DNA of 64,000 nt from Pseudomonas sp. v388 (GCF_003935425.1 NZ_RHQN01000001.1:1-64000); one strand, 5' to 3'; shown: positions 36,367-45,503, numbered from the stretch's first letter. Translations and numbers: made by a program. Notes: a model not told the origin generated them from the sequence alone.

Positions 36367-37125
36367 ATGGCAGGTAAATTCAGCGATCAGGTCGCCGTCG
36401 TGACCGGCGGATCCACGGGGATCGGCTTTTCCATCGCGCAAGCCTTGATCGCCCAGGGCGCCAGACGCGTCTACATCACCGGACGGGCAGCGGACACGCT
36501 GGAGGCGGCGGTTGCCAGACTCGGCGACAAGGCTGTCGCGGTGGTTTCCGATGTCTCGCGTCAAGCGGATCTCGACGCGCTCAAGACGACAATCGAAACG
36601 CAGGACGACCGGCTCGACGCCGTGTTCGCGAATGCCGGGATCTGCGAGAAAAACCCGCTCGGAGAGACCAGCGAGGCGGCTTACTACGCAATGTTCGACG
36701 TGAACGTCAAAGGCGTTTTTTTCAGTGTCCAGACGCTTCTTCCGTTGATGAAAGACGCCTCGTCCATTGTCCTGACCGCCTCGATCTGCTCCAGCAACGG
36801 CATGGAAGGATTGAGCCTGTACAACGCTTCCAAGGCGGCAGTGCGATCATTTGCACGCACGTGGGCCAATGAACTCAAGGATCGCAAAATCCGCGCGAAC
36901 GTGTTGAGCCCCGGCTTCACGCGCACGCCGCTGATGGACAACGGGCTGAAAATGAGCGAGAGCGATATCGCCGCATTGCGCCGATACGTCGAGCAAATCA
37001 CGCCATTGGGCTACATGGCACAACCTGAAGAAATCGCCAGCGCGGCACTGTTTTTGGCCTCCGACGACGCCAGATACGTAAACGGCGTGGAGCTGATGGT
37101 CGACGGGGGGTTATCGCAAATCTGA
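36367..37125 (+). CDS. short-chain dehydrogenase/reductase
   Basis: 252 residues, classical SDR. The cofactor motif is TGGSTGIG at 13-20, NAG at 89-91, catalytic Ser near 139-143 and Tyr152-Lys156 in LYNASK. The C-terminal VNGVELMVDGGLSQI is typical. Cofactor preference and substrate are not evident. It precedes an NTF2-like gene in the same direction by about 100 bases, a pairing also seen in the eroded segment around 23134-23717. Confidence 0.86.
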   Translation: MAGKFSDQVAVVTGGSTGIGFSIAQALIAQGARRVYITGRAADTLEAAVARLGDKAVAVVSDVSRQADLDALKTTIETQDDRLDAVFANAGICEKNPLGETSEAAYYAMFDVNVKGVFFSVQTLLPLMKDASSIVLTASICSSNGMEGLSLYNASKAAVRSFARTWANELKDRKIRANVLSPGFTRTPLMDNGLKMSESDIAALRRYVEQITPLGYMAQPEEIASAALFLASDDARYVNGVELMVDGGLSQI

Positions 37126-37228
37126 AGTCTCACTGACCCCCGCGCGAACTCACTCCGAGGCCGGCGGGCCTGGACGGGCGCCGACCGACCGGTGCCGGTC
37201 CTGCGCACATCTCAACCAGGAGAACATC

Positions 37229-37723
37229 ATGAACATCGATACCCTCAGCGCGCGACTCGACGCGCTGGAAAGCCGCGCCGCGATCGATCGACTTATCAGC
37301 GCTTACGCGAACGCATTCGACCGCCTCGACGCGGCGCTCCTGCAGGACATCTGGCACCTGGATGCCAGCCTCGATCTCCCAGGGTTCGGCAGCGCCTCGG
37401 GCCGTGACGGGATCCTCGCCATGGCTGAAAACAGCTGGCGCCAGATGCCCCACATGCACCACTGGATGGCCAATCCCTTGATCGATATCGTGGGCGACAG
37501 CGCTACGGGAACCGTCGCCGCGAACTGCCTGTTCCATGACATCGAAAAGGGGCCGGTGCAAGTCAGTGGGCTGTATTACGACAGGTTCGAACGCCGCGCA
37601 GGGAAATGGGCGTTTCTGTCGAGGCGATTCGAACTTCACTACCTGACCCCTTTGAACGACTGGCTACCCATTGCCGGCATCGAGTCGTTTTCAGCGTTAC
37701 AGCCCGCAGCGGCCAGGGCGTAA
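37229..37723 (+). CDS. nuclear transport factor 2 (SnoaL-like) family protein
   Basis: 164 residues, SnoaL_4-type cone fold. It starts DALESRAAIDRLISAYANAFDRLDAALLQDIWH, and a second half with strands VAANCLFHDIE and GLYYDRFERRAGKWAFLSRRFE. Such proteins bind or isomerise small lipophilic or aromatic compounds. It probably shares a transcript with the SDR upstream. A perfect 7-bp hairpin (AGACGGG/CCCGTCT, 37728-37744) follows its stop and may end the transcript. Confidence 0.82.
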   Translation: MNIDTLSARLDALESRAAIDRLISAYANAFDRLDAALLQDIWHLDASLDLPGFGSASGRDGILAMAENSWRQMPHMHHWMANPLIDIVGDSATGTVAANCLFHDIEKGPVQVSGLYYDRFERRAGKWAFLSRRFELHYLTPLNDWLPIAGIESFSALQPAAARA

Positions 37724-37727
37724 ACGC

Positions 37728-37744
37728 AGACGGGTCGCCCGTCT
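37728..37744 (+). terminator. hairpin after the NTF2-like gene
   Basis: Stem AGACGGG/CCCGTCT with a three-base loop, five bases after the stop codon. No T-run follows, so it may be an mRNA 3' stabiliser or a weak terminator. Confidence 0.45.
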
Positions 37745-37840
37745 AGCGTAGCGTAGCGTCGAGTCGCATGAGAACGCCGAGTCCGTTACGGCATCCACGC
37801 CTGCAGCTTGAGCCTGGGCCTCCTTCAAGCCCAGGACAAA

Positions 37841-37936
37841 TCAAACGTCGTCGACGCTGATCGTCGAGTTCGGCATAGCCCGGCTCCCACCTCTTGCAGC
37901 GGACAACCATTCCCCGACAAACGACAAGGCGGTACG
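37841..37936 (-). pseudogene. decayed copy of the 3' end of the gene at 29173
   Basis: The minus strand reads RTALSFVGEWLSAARGGS, matching RTTLSFVWGWLSGATGGG near the C-terminus of the 29173 protein. DNA similarity continues past the stop codon of the intact gene (shared run GTCGTCGACGCT at 37847 and 29164). The upstream part of the gene is absent. Confidence 0.6.
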
Positions 37937-38036
37937 CGCAGGTCGACCGAACAACGAGCAGTAGGAACCGCGTCTGAACCGTTCGGCTGGCTTGCCCCTG
38001 TTTCGGTCTGCAGTCTCGATCTGCGCGCGGCAACGC

Positions 38037-39323
38037 CTACCCCGCAGCCGGTGCCCCGTCCGCGCTCGACAAGGTCACCGGCTTGGGCGCGGGTTCTTTG
38101 AGCAGTGCGAAATAGGCCACCGCCGAGCATGCTGCCACCACTGCGCTGATCACGAATGCCGACGAGAAAGACCCGGTCTGCTGCACGCTGAAACCAGTGA
38201 GAATCGGTGCGATGGAGCCTGCCAGGTAACCACCGAAGTTCTGGATCGAACCGAAGGAGGCGACGCGTTCCGAAGGCACAATGGTGTTGACGATCATCCA
38301 GGCCGTGGCGCTCGAGATGTTGATGAAGAACATGGTCAGGCACAGCAGCACCACGCAAGCCACCACGTTGGTGGTAAACGCCACGATCAGCGTGAACAAC
38401 GCGCCGCCAAGCAGGCCGAGAATCACCATCAGCTTACGGCTGGCCAGCACTTTCATGCCCCGCGCCACCAGGCGGTCGCAGGCCTTGCCGGCGACAATGG
38501 TCCCGACGGCGCCGAACAGGTAGGCCAGCGAGACCACCCAGGCGGTGCGGTACAGGTCCAGCCCGTGTTGACGTTCGAAGTAGCCCGGAAGCCAGGTCAG
38601 ATTGAGCCAGATCATGTAGATCACACCCATGAAGCCCAGAAACGCACCCCAGGTATTGCGCTCCTTGAACAAGGCGATCCAGCGTACTCGTGGTGTGGCC
38701 GGGCGCTTGGCTTGCATGGGCAGTGGTTCGGCGCGTCCGCTCTGCGCCATGTATTGCGCCTTGCTCTTGTAGAACGCGAACCAGCAGGCGGCCAGCACCA
38801 GGCCGATGACCCCGGTGAGCACGAACATGCCGCGCCAGCCCAGGTGCACCATGAACAAGGTCAGCAGCGGCGGTGCCAGGCACGGCCCCAGGCAGGTCGA
38901 GGACCAGACCCAGCCGGTTGCCGTGCCGCGCTCCTGCGTGTCGAACCATTCCGACAGCGCCTTGGCGGCGGACGGGAACACCGGCGCCTCGCCGATGCCC
39001 AGCAGCACGCGCAATGCCACCAGCTGATGAAAACTGCTGAACAGGCCGAAAGCAGCCTGCGCCAAGGACCACACGATCAGGGAACCGCCCAGCGCCAGCT
39101 TGCTGCCCAGGCGATCAATGAGTGCGCCGAGCGGCAACTGCGAGAAGGCATAAGCGATTGAAAACGCCGAAAGCATGACGCCCATTTGAATGGGGCTGAT
39201 GCCCAGGTCTTTCTGGATGGAGGTATTGGCGATGGACAGCGCACTGCGGTCCAAGTAATTGACGACGCCGATCAGGAACAGGAACAGAATCGTCAGTTTC
39301 TTGTAGCTTTTTATTGTTCTCAT
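38037..39323 (-). CDS. MFS transporter, anion:cation symporter (ACS) type, sugar-acid region
   Basis: 428 residues with 12 membrane segments. TM1 has the ACS signature FLIGVVNYLDRSALSIANTSIQKDLG. Other landmarks are PLGALIDRLGSKLALGGSLIVWSLAQAAFG and RVLLGIGEAPVFPSAAKALSEWF. ACS members take up organic anions such as glucarate, galactonate or phthalate with protons. A LysR-type dyad lies about 100 bases upstream (39421-39441), so it likely belongs to the same regulon as the operon at 40501. Confidence 0.86.
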   Translation of the reverse strand: MRTIKSYKKLTILFLFLIGVVNYLDRSALSIANTSIQKDLGISPIQMGVMLSAFSIAYAFSQLPLGALIDRLGSKLALGGSLIVWSLAQAAFGLFSSFHQLVALRVLLGIGEAPVFPSAAKALSEWFDTQERGTATGWVWSSTCLGPCLAPPLLTLFMVHLGWRGMFVLTGVIGLVLAACWFAFYKSKAQYMAQSGRAEPLPMQAKRPATPRVRWIALFKERNTWGAFLGFMGVIYMIWLNLTWLPGYFERQHGLDLYRTAWVVSLAYLFGAVGTIVAGKACDRLVARGMKVLASRKLMVILGLLGGALFTLIVAFTTNVVACVVLLCLTMFFINISSATAWMIVNTIVPSERVASFGSIQNFGGYLAGSIAPILTGFSVQQTGSFSSAFVISAVVAACSAVAYFALLKEPAPKPVTLSSADGAPAAG

Positions 39324-39420
39324 GAGCGCCTCTGTTGAGCGATGACGCCCGTCGTCGAGCGCGGGCGTCGTTCACTCTAGTCGGCCGGATGCCAGGCGCC
39401 CAATGACAGCTTTCCATTGA

Positions 39421-39441
39421 TCGATAACCTTGGGTTATCGA
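39421..39441. promoter_or_regulatory. putative LysR operator upstream of the MFS gene
   Basis: Perfect 9-bp dyad TCGATAACC-N3-GGTTATCGA with a T-N11-A core. It lies about 98 bases upstream of the MFS start (39323) and overlaps the stop codon of the LysR gene. A near copy is at 40393-40411. Confidence 0.7.
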
Positions 39442-40391
39442 AGGCTCTGTTGCGCCCGTTGCGCATCCGCGCCGCTGAGAAGCTCCTCGATCAAGGCCTG
39501 TGCCGACCAGCCAGGGCTTTCGTCGCGGCGAGTGATAATGCCGTAGTCCGCCAGGACCAGCGGAAACGGCAATGCCAGGCGGGCCAGACGTCCGGCCTGG
39601 ACGTCAGGGCCGACCATGGACTCGGCGAGCATGGCCACCATGGGCGCGGTCTGCAGCAGTTGCAGGATGGTTCGCAGGGAAAGGGTTTCTACCGTGTTCT
39701 CGGGCGTCTGCATGCCCGCCTCGGCAAAGGCACGTTCGAGCCGCATGCGCATTGGCGTGCCAGTGGGAGGCACGATCCATGGCCAGCTGCCGAGTTCGCC
39801 CAGCGGCAGTTCATGCGCGCCGGCGAGCGGGTGCTGGCTGCCGGTCACCAGGCACAGGGGTTCTGGCGCCAAGGGCTGAAACTCGAACAGCTGGCGGTGG
39901 CGGTCAGAGGTGAACCGGGCAATGACCAGGTCCAGCTGTTTGTGTTCGAGCATGTTCAGCAGATCCGCGCTGGTGCCCTCCAGCACATCCAGCGTCAGCA
40001 GCGGCCAGCGTTGCTTGACCCCGACGATGGCGGCCGGCAACGCCACGGAGGTGGCGGCGTAGATGCTGCCGATCTTCAACAGGCCATGGCCGCCTTGCCG
40101 CAGATGATTGATCTGGCCCACGAAATGCCGAGAGTCATTGAGTGCGATGCGCGCGTAGCGGGCCACGTGAGCGCCCAGGTCGGTGGGCGACATGCTGCGC
40201 GGCAGCCGCTGGAACAAGGCGAAACCCAACTGCTTTTCGACTTCGCGAAGCATCTTGCTGACGGCAGGCTGACTGATGTTCATCTCCAGTGCCGTAGCGT
40301 GCATGTTTTGCGTACGCGCCAGGGTGTCCACCAACACCAGGTGACGAAAACGCAGCCAGTTGCACAACTGGCTAAAGCCCAGATCGGTCAT
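39435..40391 (-). CDS. LysR-family regulator of the sugar-acid region
   Basis: 318 residues from ATG at 40391, with GAGGG seven bases upstream; the longer start at 40430 lacks a ribosome binding site. The helix-turn-helix (about residues 20-55: QNMHATALEMNISQPAVSKMLREVEKQL) and the effector domain place it near GbpR/CbpR-like regulators of sugar-acid and aromatic-acid genes. One dyad covers its own ribosome binding site (40393-40411) and another its stop codon. This suggests autoregulation and control of both flanking transport and catabolic genes. Confidence 0.87.
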   Translation of the reverse strand: MTDLGFSQLCNWLRFRHLVLVDTLARTQNMHATALEMNISQPAVSKMLREVEKQLGFALFQRLPRSMSPTDLGAHVARYARIALNDSRHFVGQINHLRQGGHGLLKIGSIYAATSVALPAAIVGVKQRWPLLTLDVLEGTSADLLNMLEHKQLDLVIARFTSDRHRQLFEFQPLAPEPLCLVTGSQHPLAGAHELPLGELGSWPWIVPPTGTPMRMRLERAFAEAGMQTPENTVETLSLRTILQLLQTAPMVAMLAESMVGPDVQAGRLARLALPFPLVLADYGIITRRDESPGWSAQALIEELLSGADAQRAQQSLR

Positions 40392-40392
40392 C

Positions 40393-40411
40393 CGATAACC
40401 CTCGGTTATTG
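40393..40411. promoter_or_regulatory. putative LysR operator between regulator and catabolic operon
   Basis: CGATAACC-N3-GGTTATTG, seven of eight positions paired, with the same core as the dyad at 39421. It overlaps the ribosome binding site of the LysR gene and lies 90-108 bases upstream of the SDR start at 40501. Confidence 0.7.
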
Positions 40412-40500
40412 AACCTTGAGAATATCTCATTGGCGCTTATCGGCAACTGACTCTAAGTTCGTTTGACGCTGTCCCCCAACAACAAAAAACGGACACCTCC

Positions 40501-41259
40501 ATGACTCCTGCCAATCAATGGACCCTTGCCAATAAACGCGTGTTGATCACGGCTGCCGCCCAGGGCATCGGCCGTGCGTCGGTTCTGGCCTTCCAGCAGG
40601 CCGGTGCCGAAGTCATCGCCACTGACGTGAATATCGAGCCGCTGCAGGATATGCCGGGCATCCTGGCGTTGCCGCTGGATGTGACTGAACGCGCCGCCAT
40701 CGAGGCTATCCGCGACCAGGTGGGCACGGTGGACGTGCTGTTCAACTGCGCCGGCTACGTCCACAGCGGCGCCTTGCTGGAATGCGATGAGCAAGCCTGG
40801 CAATTTTCATTCGATCTCAACGTCACGGCCATGTACCGGATGATCCGCGCGTTCCTTCCGGGGATGCTCGCCGCGGGCGGCGGCAGCATCATCAACATGG
40901 CGTCGGTCGCCTCCAGCGTCAAAGGCTTGCCAAACCGTTTTGCCTACGGCGCCAGCAAGGCCGCCGTCATTGGCCTGAGCAAGTCGGTGGCCGCCGATTA
41001 CGTCAGGCAGGGCATCCGCTGTAATGCCATCTGTCCAGGGACCGTCGACTCGCCGTCTCTGCGCCAACGCATCGCTGTCCAGGCACGGCAACAAGGCCGC
41101 TCGGAGGCCGATGTGTATCAGGCGTTCGTCGATCGCCAGCCGTTGGGCCGCCTCGGCCAAGCCGAGGAAATCGCTGCGCTGGCCCTTTATCTGGCCAGCG
41201 ATGCCAGCGCCTACACCACCGGCGCCGTACATGTGATCGACGGCGGCATGAGCATCTGA
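40501..41259 (+). CDS. SDR dehydrogenase, 2-keto-3-deoxy-sugar-acid dehydrogenase type
   Basis: 252 residues, classical SDR. The cofactor motif is TAAAQGIG at 17-24, with NCAG at 82-85, catalytic Ser135/138, Tyr149 and Lys153. The N-terminal variant TAAAQGIGRAS and the C-terminus AYTTGAVHVIDGGMSI are shared with 2-keto-3-deoxy-L-fuconate and related 4-dehydrogenases and with BDH2-like enzymes. It is followed at 32 bases by an FAH-type hydrolase. The pair fits oxidation to a 2,4-diketo-3-deoxy acid and its cleavage. First gene of the seven-gene operon. Confidence 0.83.
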   Translation: MTPANQWTLANKRVLITAAAQGIGRASVLAFQQAGAEVIATDVNIEPLQDMPGILALPLDVTERAAIEAIRDQVGTVDVLFNCAGYVHSGALLECDEQAWQFSFDLNVTAMYRMIRAFLPGMLAAGGGSIINMASVASSVKGLPNRFAYGASKAAVIGLSKSVAADYVRQGIRCNAICPGTVDSPSLRQRIAVQARQQGRSEADVYQAFVDRQPLGRLGQAEEIAALALYLASDASAYTTGAVHVIDGGMSI

Positions 41260-41291
41260 CTCTCTTTTTTGCAACCACTCAGGAACTGCCT

Positions 41292-42140
41292 ATGAAACTG
41301 CTGCGCTATGGTGAGAAAGGCCAGGAAAAGCCCGGCCTGCTGGACGCCCAGGGAAACATCCGTGACCTCTCGGCGCATATCTCCGACATCGCGGGTCGTG
41401 CCTTGGAACTCGCCAGCCTGCAAGCCCTGGCTGAGCTGGACCCGACGGCCTTGCCGCTGGTGAACGGCTCGCCGCGCATCGGCCCTTGTGTCGGCGAAGT
41501 GGGGAAATTCATCTGCATCGGCCTGAATTACGCCGACCACGCCGCTGAATCCAACATGCCCGTGCCCACCGAACCTGTGGTGTTCAACAAATGGACCAGC
41601 GCCATCTGCGGCCCCAACGATGACGTGCAGATCCCCCGCGGCTCGAGCAAGACCGACTGGGAAGTGGAGCTGGGCGTGGTGATCGGCAAGGCCGGCCGTT
41701 ATATCGACGAAAGCAATGCGATGGACCACGTCGCCGGGTATTGCGTGATCAACGATGTGTCCGAACGCGAGTGGCAGCTGGAGCGCGGCGGAACCTGGGA
41801 CAAGGGCAAGGGCTTCGACACCTTCGGCCCCATCGGTCCGTGGCTGGTGACTCACGACGAAATCGCCGATCCGCATCAGTTGGACCTGTGGCTGGAGGTG
41901 GACGGGCATCGCTACCAGAACGGCAACACTCGCACCCTGGTGTTTCAGATTCCCGCGCTTATCGCTTACCTGAGTCGCTGCATGTCGCTGCAACCCGGTG
42001 ACATCATTTCCACCGGAACGCCGCCGGGCGTCGGCCTTGGCGTGAAACCCGAGCCCGTCTTCCTGCGCGCCGGCCAGCAGATGCGCCTGGGCATTGCAGG
42101 CCTGGGTGAGCAATGCCAGCGCACCGTTCAAGCGGACTGA
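41292..42140 (+). CDS. fumarylacetoacetate hydrolase family protein, 2,4-diketo-3-deoxyaldonate hydrolase type
   Basis: 282 residues. FAH core with metal-binding acids in VELGVVIGKAGRYI and the sequence FICIGLNYADHAAESNMPVPTEPVVFNKW, plus the C-terminal GDIISTGTPPGVGLG. Relatives hydrolyse 2,4-diketo-3-deoxy-L-rhamnonate or -fuconate to pyruvate and a hydroxyacid; others are annotated ureidoglycolate lyase. The neighbouring SDR supports the diketo-acid role. The start is preceded by a weak AGGA. Confidence 0.83.
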   Translation: MKLLRYGEKGQEKPGLLDAQGNIRDLSAHISDIAGRALELASLQALAELDPTALPLVNGSPRIGPCVGEVGKFICIGLNYADHAAESNMPVPTEPVVFNKWTSAICGPNDDVQIPRGSSKTDWEVELGVVIGKAGRYIDESNAMDHVAGYCVINDVSEREWQLERGGTWDKGKGFDTFGPIGPWLVTHDEIADPHQLDLWLEVDGHRYQNGNTRTLVFQIPALIAYLSRCMSLQPGDIISTGTPPGVGLGVKPEPVFLRAGQQMRLGIAGLGEQCQRTVQAD

Positions 42141-42186
42141 GCCCAAGGCGGCGTGCCACTGATCCAATAACAACAAGGAGAAACAG

Positions 42187-43164
42187 ATGCGCATTCTGAT
42201 TACCGGCGGTACCGGCTTCATCGGCCAGCAACTGGCGCGCCGCCTGCTCGACCTGCACAGCCTGGCCCTGGAAGGCCAGGCGCCCCAGGCCATTGAGCGC
42301 ATCGTACTGTTCGATGCCTTTGCCGGCGACGAACTCCCCGACGACGCGCGCATTGAACGGGTTACCGGGGACATCGCCGATCCGCGTGTCGTAGCGAGTA
42401 TCGTCGATGGCGTCGATCTGGTCTGGCACCTGGCAGCGGTGGTGAGTTCGGCGGCAGAAGCTGATTTTGACCTCGGCATGCAGGTCAATCTGCATGGCCT
42501 GCTGAACCTGCTGGAAACCTTGCGCAAGCAGGGCAGCAGGCCACGGTTCGTCTACGCCAGCGGTTTCGCGGTGTTCGGTGGCACCTTGCCCGAGGTCGTC
42601 AACGACGACACCGCGCTGACGCCGCAATCGTCCTATGGAATGCAGAAGGCGGTCGGCGAACTGCTGGTGGCCGACTACGCCCGCAAAGGCTTCATCGACG
42701 GCCGTGTGTTGCGCCTGCCGACCGTAGCCGTGCGCCCCGGCAAACCCAACAAAGCCGCGTCGACGTTCTTCAGCTCGATCATTCGCGAGCCGTTGAACGG
42801 CGAACCGGCCGTGTGCCCGGTGCGCCCGGATACCCAGGTCTATCTCACCTCGCCACGCCGGATTGTCGAAGCGATGCTGCGCGGCATGACCCTGTCGCCC
42901 GAAACCCTGGGCAATCAACGCATCATTCCACTGCCCGGCATCAGCACCACCGTCGCCGACATGGTCGCCGCCCTGCAAAGGGTCGCAGGCCCCGACGTGA
43001 CCCGCCTGATCCGCTGGGAGCCGGACGCCACCATCCAGCGCATCGTCGAGAGCTGGCCGAGCAGGGTGGAGGCGCGGCGCGCAAGCGCCCTGGGTTTCAC
43101 CGCCGACGCCGATTTCGATGCCATCGTGCGCGCTCACATCGAGGACACCCGACTGACCCTTTAA
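42187..43164 (+). CDS. NAD-dependent epimerase/dehydratase family, D-erythronate dehydrogenase-like (DenD)
   Basis: 325 residues of the extended SDR class. The cofactor motif is GGTGFIG at 7-13, and the catalytic Tyr150 and Lys154 are in SSYGMQKAVGELL. Overall length and the block VLRLPTVAVRPGKPNKAASTFFSSIIREPL resemble DenD, which oxidises D-erythronate. The kinase and isomerase that normally follow in tetronate breakdown are not in this window, so another substrate in the sugar-acid series is likely. Confidence 0.8.
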   Translation: MRILITGGTGFIGQQLARRLLDLHSLALEGQAPQAIERIVLFDAFAGDELPDDARIERVTGDIADPRVVASIVDGVDLVWHLAAVVSSAAEADFDLGMQVNLHGLLNLLETLRKQGSRPRFVYASGFAVFGGTLPEVVNDDTALTPQSSYGMQKAVGELLVADYARKGFIDGRVLRLPTVAVRPGKPNKAASTFFSSIIREPLNGEPAVCPVRPDTQVYLTSPRRIVEAMLRGMTLSPETLGNQRIIPLPGISTTVADMVAALQRVAGPDVTRLIRWEPDATIQRIVESWPSRVEARRASALGFTADADFDAIVRAHIEDTRLTL

Positions 43165-43233
43165 CGCGCCCCGCAGTCAGGCGCCCGCTACTGCACACAA
43201 TCCCATAACAACAACAATGCGAGGCCGTGCGAC

Positions 43234-44607
43234 ATGATCACTTCACACCCGGATGTCTCGGATATCGAAAGGCAAACCATCAAGCGCGTGACCCGGCGCC
43301 TGGTGCCGTTCCTTATCCTGCTGTTCGTCGTAGCGTTTCTGGACCGCAATAACGTCGGCTTCGCGGCGCTGCGCATGAACGAAGACATTGGCATCAGCCA
43401 GACCATCTATGGCCTGGGCGCCGGGATTTTCTTTCTCGGCTATTTCATCTTTGAAGTGCCGAGCAACATTCTGCTGCACCGCTTCGGCGCGCGGGTGTGG
43501 ATCGCGCGCATCATGGTGACCTGGGGCATCATCGCCGGTGCGATGGGCTTTCTGCAGACCGCCGGGCATTTCATCACGCTGCGGGTCCTTTTGGGGATCG
43601 CCGAGGCGGGCTTTTTCCCGGGGGTGATCTACCTGCTGTCGCTGTGGTTCCCGAGCCGCTATCGAGCGCGCATGATCGCCACCTTTTACCTGGGCGTACC
43701 CATCGCGCAGATCATCGGTGCGCCGTTGTCAGTGGGCCTGATCGAACTGGGCGATGCCTATGGCCTGGTGGGCTGGCGGCTGATGTACATCGTCGAGGCC
43801 GTGCCGGCCGTCATTCTCGGCATGGTGTGCTACTTCTACCTCACCGACCGCCCGGCGGACGCCCACTGGCTGACCGTCGAGCAGCGCACCTGGCTGATCA
43901 ACACACTGGAGCAGGAAGAGCGCGCCAAGCCACTGGTGGTCGGCGTGCAACCCACCAAAGGCCAGATGATCCGCAAGGCGCTGGCCAGCCGGCAGGTGTG
44001 GTTGCTGGCGCTGGTGTATTTCGGCATCACCTCTGGCTCCAACGCCATGAACTTCTTTCTGCCCACGGTGCTGGCGTCGTTCCGCGCCTCGTTCGGGCTG
44101 GAGATCGGCCTGATGCAGAACGGTCTGATCACCGCGATTCCCTACGCCGTCGCGGCCGTGGCGATGATCTGGTGGAGCCGCCGTTCCGACCGTCTGCAAG
44201 AACGCCACTGGCACGCCGGCGGCGCCGCAATGCTGGCCGCCATCTCCATTGCCGTGGCCCTGCTGATCAACCAGCCATGGATCATCGTGATCGGCTTCAT
44301 CCTGCTGGCCATGGGCGTGTACAGCGCCATCAATGTGTTCTGGGCGGTGCCCGGCCAGGTATTGACCGGCGTGGGTGCGGCGGCGGGCATCGGCCTGATC
44401 AACTCCATCGGCAACCTGAGCGGTTTCACCGGCCCCTACCTGACAGGCTTCCTGTTCAACGCCACCGGCAGCTATACCCCGGGCTTTCTGATCATCGCCG
44501 CATTGGTCGGCGCCGGAGGTTTGGGCATGGTACTGATGCCGCGCAACAAGGTGGCTGTGGTCGGTGAACCCGAGCCGACCGTGCGCGGCCTTGGAGGCAA
44601 GGCATGA
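43234..44607 (+). CDS. MFS transporter, ACS type (phthalate/tartrate-permease-like)
   Basis: 457 residues with 12 membrane segments. TM1 reads LFVVAFLDRNNVGFAALRMNEDIG, typical of the ACS family, and VLLGIAEAGFFPGVIYLLSLWFPSRYRARM is the conserved TM4-loop. It is the second organic-anion importer of the region. It lies inside the catabolic operon and its stop overlaps the next start by four bases. Confidence 0.87.
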   Translation: MITSHPDVSDIERQTIKRVTRRLVPFLILLFVVAFLDRNNVGFAALRMNEDIGISQTIYGLGAGIFFLGYFIFEVPSNILLHRFGARVWIARIMVTWGIIAGAMGFLQTAGHFITLRVLLGIAEAGFFPGVIYLLSLWFPSRYRARMIATFYLGVPIAQIIGAPLSVGLIELGDAYGLVGWRLMYIVEAVPAVILGMVCYFYLTDRPADAHWLTVEQRTWLINTLEQEERAKPLVVGVQPTKGQMIRKALASRQVWLLALVYFGITSGSNAMNFFLPTVLASFRASFGLEIGLMQNGLITAIPYAVAAVAMIWWSRRSDRLQERHWHAGGAAMLAAISIAVALLINQPWIIVIGFILLAMGVYSAINVFWAVPGQVLTGVGAAAGIGLINSIGNLSGFTGPYLTGFLFNATGSYTPGFLIIAALVGAGGLGMVLMPRNKVAVVGEPEPTVRGLGGKA

Positions 44608-45488
44608 GCAAGCCCACCGTGGCGTTCATCGGCACCGGCATCATGGGTCAGCCCATGGCACTGAACCTGTTGAAAGCCGGTTACCCGGTCCAGGCCTGGA
44701 ATCGCTCCGCAAACAAGACCGCGCCGCTGGCCGAACACGGGGCGCAGATACACGCCAGTGCGGCCCGAGCCGCCGAAGGCGCACAGACGCTGATCTGCAT
44801 GCTCAGCGACGGCCCGACCTGCAACCAGGTGCTGTTCGGCGAGCAGGGCGCTGCCCTGGCCCTGGCGCCGGATGCCTTGGTGATCGTCATGAGCTCGATC
44901 GCCGTGGACGCAGCGGTCGAGCAGGCGCGCCAGTGCGCCAGGCTGGGGCTGCGCTATCTGGATGCACCGGTATCGGGTGGCGAACGCGGCGCCCGTAATG
45001 CCAGCCTGGCGATCATGGCAGGCGGCGAGCCCGACGCCTTCGAGCAGGGGCGCGCCATTCTGGCAACGCTGGGTCGAGCGGTGCATGTCGGCCCGGCCGG
45101 CACCGGCGAATTGGCCAAGCTGGTCAACCAGTTGATCGTCGCCAGCACCATCGCCACCGTGGCCGAAGGGCTGCTGCTGGCCGAACGCGGCGGCGCCGAT
45201 CCGGCCAGGGTGCACGAAGCGCTGTTGGGCGGGTTCGTGGACTCGGTGATATGGCGCCAGCACGGCCAGCGCATGCTGCACAACGACTTTACTCCGGGCG
45301 GCCCCGCCAAATGGCAACTCAAGGACACTCGCACCGCGCTCGCCCACGCCGATTCCCTGGGCCTGTCGCTGCCGGTGGGCAGTCTGGTCAACGGCCTGTT
45401 CCAGGCCATGGTCGAGGCCGGTGACGGCGAGCTCGATCATGCCGGGCTGATCCGCCAGTTGCGCCGCCACAACCATTTGCCCGAATAA
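44604..45488 (+). CDS. NAD(P)-dependent beta-hydroxyacid dehydrogenase (GarR/LtnD-like)
   Basis: 294 residues. The Rossmann motif VAFIGTGIMGQPMALNLLKAGY is at the N-terminus, the substrate-binding block DAPVSGGERGARNASLAIMAGG follows, and the catalytic Lys lies in GTGELAKLVNQLIVAS. Relatives are tartronate semialdehyde reductase, 3-hydroxyisobutyrate dehydrogenase and L-threonate dehydrogenase. It overlaps the transporter gene upstream (ATGA) and precedes the dehydratase by 15 bases, so it acts in the same pathway. Confidence 0.86.
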   Translation: MSKPTVAFIGTGIMGQPMALNLLKAGYPVQAWNRSANKTAPLAEHGAQIHASAARAAEGAQTLICMLSDGPTCNQVLFGEQGAALALAPDALVIVMSSIAVDAAVEQARQCARLGLRYLDAPVSGGERGARNASLAIMAGGEPDAFEQGRAILATLGRAVHVGPAGTGELAKLVNQLIVASTIATVAEGLLLAERGGADPARVHEALLGGFVDSVIWRQHGQRMLHNDFTPGGPAKWQLKDTRTALAHADSLGLSLPVGSLVNGLFQAMVEAGDGELDHAGLIRQLRRHNHLPE

Positions 45489-45503
45489 CCGCCGGAGTTC
45501 GAC

